Below are positions 6,274 to 7,969 of a DNA stretch of 7,969 bases, piece by piece. The DNA is taken from positions 1 to 7,969 of the forward strand of contig JACMJO010000538.1 in the NCBI GenBank assembly GCA_014380605.1, read 5' to 3'. Position 1 is the first letter of the stretch. Each line of letters begins with the position of its first letter. Origin of the DNA: Fimbriimonadaceae bacterium (GTDB lineage Bacteria > Armatimonadota > Fimbriimonadia > Fimbriimonadales > Fimbriimonadaceae). The notes beneath the pieces are model-generated. The model saw only the letters and a program-made list of their open reading frames with translations. It was not told the origin of the DNA and did not search any database. Position numbers and translations under genes: made by a program.

Positions 6274-7095
6274 ATGAAGCGTTTTGCATCTGTTGGGATT
6301 GTTGCGTTCTGCATGGTGGGTTCCACCCTGGCTAATGGGTGGCTTGATTACGTTGGAACGGGTAACGGCAATAACGCCAAAATGAATGGCACCTACAACA
6401 GCCTTCCCTATGGAGGCTCCGGGACGTCGGTCTTTTCTGGACAGATCAATGTCAAGTACTCCAACAACCAAACTGGCGGTCCTTGGTCCAGTACGATCTC
6501 AACTTTTTGCATCTCCCCCGATCGGGCCCTGCTGGGCACTCCTGCTCAAGACCCTTGGGACATCCTCACCCCGGTTCAATACAATGCCGGCGTGGGTGAC
6601 AATTCTGTCTTAGGCAGGGTTGCCCGGCTGGTTGGCTACGGAGCGCGAGTGAGTGTGAACAACACCTCGCAGGACATGTTCTACCTTAATGGCTCCGGAG
6701 GTGCGGACGACCAGAGGGCAAGCATTTTTCAAGCGGTTTTGTGGGCATTGGTGAGTACAGGCAATGACCTGAACATCGACATTGCAGGATCAAATGGCAT
6801 TAGCGGCTCCCTGCTGTCCCATGCCGGGTGGCTAGCTGGAAGTGGCACCCACTTCGACATTTACCAGGAGTACTGGGACGCTGCACTCGACTTGAGCAAG
6901 ACGGGCAGCATGTACCTCTATTATCCGAATCCCAATGGAATCGGCTCGAACAACCAGCAAATCCTGGTTGGCGAGGCCTTTGGCGGGGGAGCTGGCTTCA
7001 CTCCGGTCCCAGAGCCGTTTACAATGGCGCTTGGCTTGGCTGCCGTGGGAGCCTTTGTTCGTCGCCGGATTCGGGCAGATAAGGTTCTGGCGTAG
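6274..7095 (+). CDS. secreted PEP-CTERM protein with thioester-domain-like (TED/TQXA) layout
   Basis: The protein is 273 residues. The start at 6274 is preferred over the in-frame ATG at 6235 because it follows AGGAG and begins a normal signal peptide (MKRFASVGIVAFCMVGSTLA, cleavage about residue 20). The C-terminus is a PEP-CTERM sorting signal: VPEP at 245-248, a hydrophobic stretch at 249-262 and RRR at 263-265. An exosortase would recognise it and the protein would be placed at the cell surface or in the matrix. The body carries a pattern typical of bacterial thioester domains: a sole mature cysteine C79 in TFCI, GRVARLVGYG at 114-123, FQAVLW at 152-157, and a strand with YYPNP then QQILV with Q229 150 residues after C79. 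TEDs form an internal Cys-Gln thioester that couples covalently to amine groups on a target. Gene and layout are seen; TED chemistry is inferred. Alternative: a TED-like fold without the bond. The downstream gene is a paralogue. Confidence 0.88.
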   Translation: MKRFASVGIVAFCMVGSTLANGWLDYVGTGNGNNAKMNGTYNSLPYGGSGTSVFSGQINVKYSNNQTGGPWSSTISTFCISPDRALLGTPAQDPWDILTPVQYNAGVGDNSVLGRVARLVGYGARVSVNNTSQDMFYLNGSGGADDQRASIFQAVLWALVSTGNDLNIDIAGSNGISGSLLSHAGWLAGSGTHFDIYQEYWDAALDLSKTGSMYLYYPNPNGIGSNNQQILVGEAFGGGAGFTPVPEPFTMALGLAAVGAFVRRRIRADKVLA

Positions 7096-7125
7096 GGCCT
7101 CGAAGGAAGGGATTTCTTTGGCCCT
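7094..7125 (+). terminator. strong hairpin at the stop codon of the first PEP-CTERM gene
   Basis: AGGGCC (7094-7099) pairs with GGCCCT (7120-7125). Inside it, after a two-base bulge, GAAGGAA (7102-7108) pairs with TTTCTTT (7113-7119) through Watson-Crick and G-U pairs, around a GGGA loop. The 13-bp stem begins within the TAG codon. No T-run follows, so it is not a classic intrinsic terminator; it may stop transcription weakly or protect the 3' end of the message. Confidence 0.45.
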
Positions 7126-7236
7126 CCATTGGCGAAGAGGCTTGTCCATAACACGTTCCTTCATGTTGATTTGCAACGGGGCATCCAACTCACCTGTTAT
7201 TCCTACTAGACTTTCCAAATCCTAGTCGCCGAACTC
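7126..7236. other. spacer without recognised content
   Basis: Between the hairpin after the first PEP-CTERM gene and the promoter of the next gene I see no protein-like reading frame on either strand, no RNA gene and no repeat apart from the left arm (7222-7228) of the inverted repeat described separately. Confidence 0.5.
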
Positions 7237-7262
7237 TTGCAAATCCACTACTGTTCGACTAG
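7222..7262. repeat. 7-bp inverted repeat framing the promoter of the second TED-like gene
   Basis: CTAGTCG (7222-7228) and its exact reverse complement CGACTAG (7256-7262) are 27 bases apart. The left arm lies just upstream of the -35 box and the right arm runs into the -10 box. The placement is that of an operator, but two 7-mers could match by chance. Confidence 0.35.
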
Positions 7263-7300
7263 AATTCAGTGGTCAAGTTGACTTGACGTTGTTTGAGAGG
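7237..7300 (+). promoter_or_regulatory. sigma70-type promoter and ribosome binding site of the second TED-like gene
   Basis: TTGCAA (7237-7242, 4 of 6 to consensus) and TAGAAT (7260-7265, 5 of 6) are separated by an ideal 17 bases. Transcription would begin near 7272 and give a leader of about 35 bases. GAGAGG (7295-7300) lies six bases before the ATG at 7307. The gene therefore appears to have its own promoter rather than depending on read-through from the upstream paralogue. Confidence 0.55.
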
Positions 7301-7306
7301 AATTTT

Positions 7307-7969
7307 ATGTTGAAACGTGTCTTTACTTTTGCGGCGGTTTTGGTTGGACTGATTGGGTCAGTCCATGCCAATAACCTTAACTTTAAGAATATGGTGGTTG
7401 GTCGGCATGACGGCAGCACCAATATTCAAGGTACTGGAATTTTCCCGGGGTTACCCGCATATAACAGCAACGTGAGTGCTGGGGCCATGCTTCACTGGTA
7501 TGACTCTAATGGCAATCTGAGCCAGGACACTCTTGAAACCGATTTCACCGGATTTTGTATCACGCCGAACCGAGCGCTGAACAACCCCCAGAACCAAGCT
7601 ACGGAATCGCCTTACGTGTACGACATGGCTGACGGATCGAGACAAACGGCTGCGGACTACCACGGCGGCGGAAATGTCTTGGATACTGCATGGGACCAAG
7701 TTTCTCGCGTTGTCGAGCACGGCTGGGCAAGCTTGAGCGCTGGTGGAGATATTCTACAGAAGAATATTGCCTTTCAATTAGCCCTGTGGAGCATTGTTTC
7801 ACAGCCTGGCACGTTTATTAATTCGGAGCATATTAACGGGGGGAACGCCGCCAATTCAGTAGATTTCTACTACAACAGCTTCATGGCCATGTCGCTCAAT
7901 ACGAACCTCAGTGGCAAGATGGTTGTCTTCACGCCAAACACCTTCCCGAATAGCGGCCAAGTAATCGTC
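7307..7969 (+). CDS. secreted thioester-domain-like protein, paralogue of the preceding gene, 3' end outside the window
   Basis: The frame is open for 221 codons to the right edge. It begins with a signal peptide (MLKRVFTFAAVLVGLIGSVHA, cleavage about residue 21). It aligns along its length with the preceding PEP-CTERM protein: GFCITPNRAL (82-91) against TFCISPDRAL, QVSRVVEHGW (131-140) against GRVARLVGYG, AFQLALWSIVS (155-165) against IFQAVLWALVS, and the late strand MVVFTPN...GQVIV (205-221) against MYLYYPN...QQILV. C84 is the only cysteine. Q157 and Q218 fall at the glutamine positions of thioester domains, with Q218 134 residues after C84. Overall identity is low outside these motifs, so the duplication is old. 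By analogy a short linker and a PEP-CTERM tail of about 30-40 residues should follow just past the window; that is a prediction. Export is clear; covalent adhesion is inferred from the motifs. Confidence 0.85.
   Translation, partial: MLKRVFTFAAVLVGLIGSVHANNLNFKNMVVGRHDGSTNIQGTGIFPGLPAYNSNVSAGAMLHWYDSNGNLSQDTLETDFTGFCITPNRALNNPQNQATESPYVYDMADGSRQTAADYHGGGNVLDTAWDQVSRVVEHGWASLSAGGDILQKNIAFQLALWSIVSQPGTFINSEHINGGNAANSVDFYYNSFMAMSLNTNLSGKMVVFTPNTFPNSGQVIV

Noticed and set aside
6105..6326. Minus-strand 73-codon frame crossing the start of the first PEP-CTERM gene
   Set aside because: I considered whether it could be the frameshifted 5' part of the small minus-strand gene, but its translation is not domain-like and it overlaps the PEP-CTERM signal peptide coding region.
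1..7969. CRISPR arrays, insertion sequences, tRNA or rRNA genes, attachment sites
   Set aside because: I saw no spaced direct repeats, transposase motifs, terminal inverted repeats or RNA gene signatures on either strand by eye.

Overview
The window looks like accessory chromosomal DNA from a Gram-negative-type (diderm), PEP-CTERM-bearing environmental bacterium of middling GC. The combination of a PEP-CTERM sorting signal, a GH44 glucanase, a Tat-targeted PLP enzyme and large orphan secreted proteins would suit Armatimonadota (Fimbriimonas-like). Planctomycetes- or Verrucomicrobia-like hosts cannot be excluded; the taxon is an inference only. No rRNA, tRNA, CRISPR array or insertion sequence was recognised.

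Layout from left to right. (1) Positions 1-222, minus strand: the first 74 codons of a DUF4255/Pvc16-N-like protein, a family tied to extracellular contractile injection systems; the gene runs off the left edge. It starts divergently from (2) 271-1536, plus strand, a class V PLP aminotransferase-fold protein with a twin-arginine N-terminus. Neither start has a Shine-Dalgarno sequence, and the minus-strand one looks leaderless. (3) 1623-4136, minus strand: an 837-residue secreted protein of unknown function. It is divergent, across a 110-bp promoter region, from (4) 4247-5773, plus strand, a complete secreted GH44 endoglucanase/xyloglucanase. (5) 5770-6120, minus strand: a small probable beta-domain protein with a hydrophobic C-terminus, overlapping the end of the GH44 gene by 4 bp. 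(6) 6274-7095, plus strand: a secreted PEP-CTERM protein. (7) 7307 to the right edge, plus strand: a paralogue of (6), cut at the window end.

The most interesting reading concerns genes 6 and 7. Each mature protein keeps exactly one cysteine, in an aromatic-Cys-Ile motif. Each also has a Gln-x-x-x-Trp motif about 74 residues later and a late proline-rich strand with a Gln-x-x-hydrophobic motif about 135-150 residues after the cysteine. This is the layout of bacterial thioester domains (TED, Cys-Gln internal thioester adhesins), best known from Gram-positive surface proteins. Here the layout is tied to an exosortase (PEP-CTERM) sorting signal. If correct, this is a tandem pair of covalent surface adhesins in a diderm.

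The theme is the cell envelope and exterior: six of the seven genes encode proteins with export signals or domains typical of extracytoplasmic proteins, and the seventh probably belongs to a contractile injection particle. There is no clear single operon; most genes have their own promoter region and neighbours alternate in strand.
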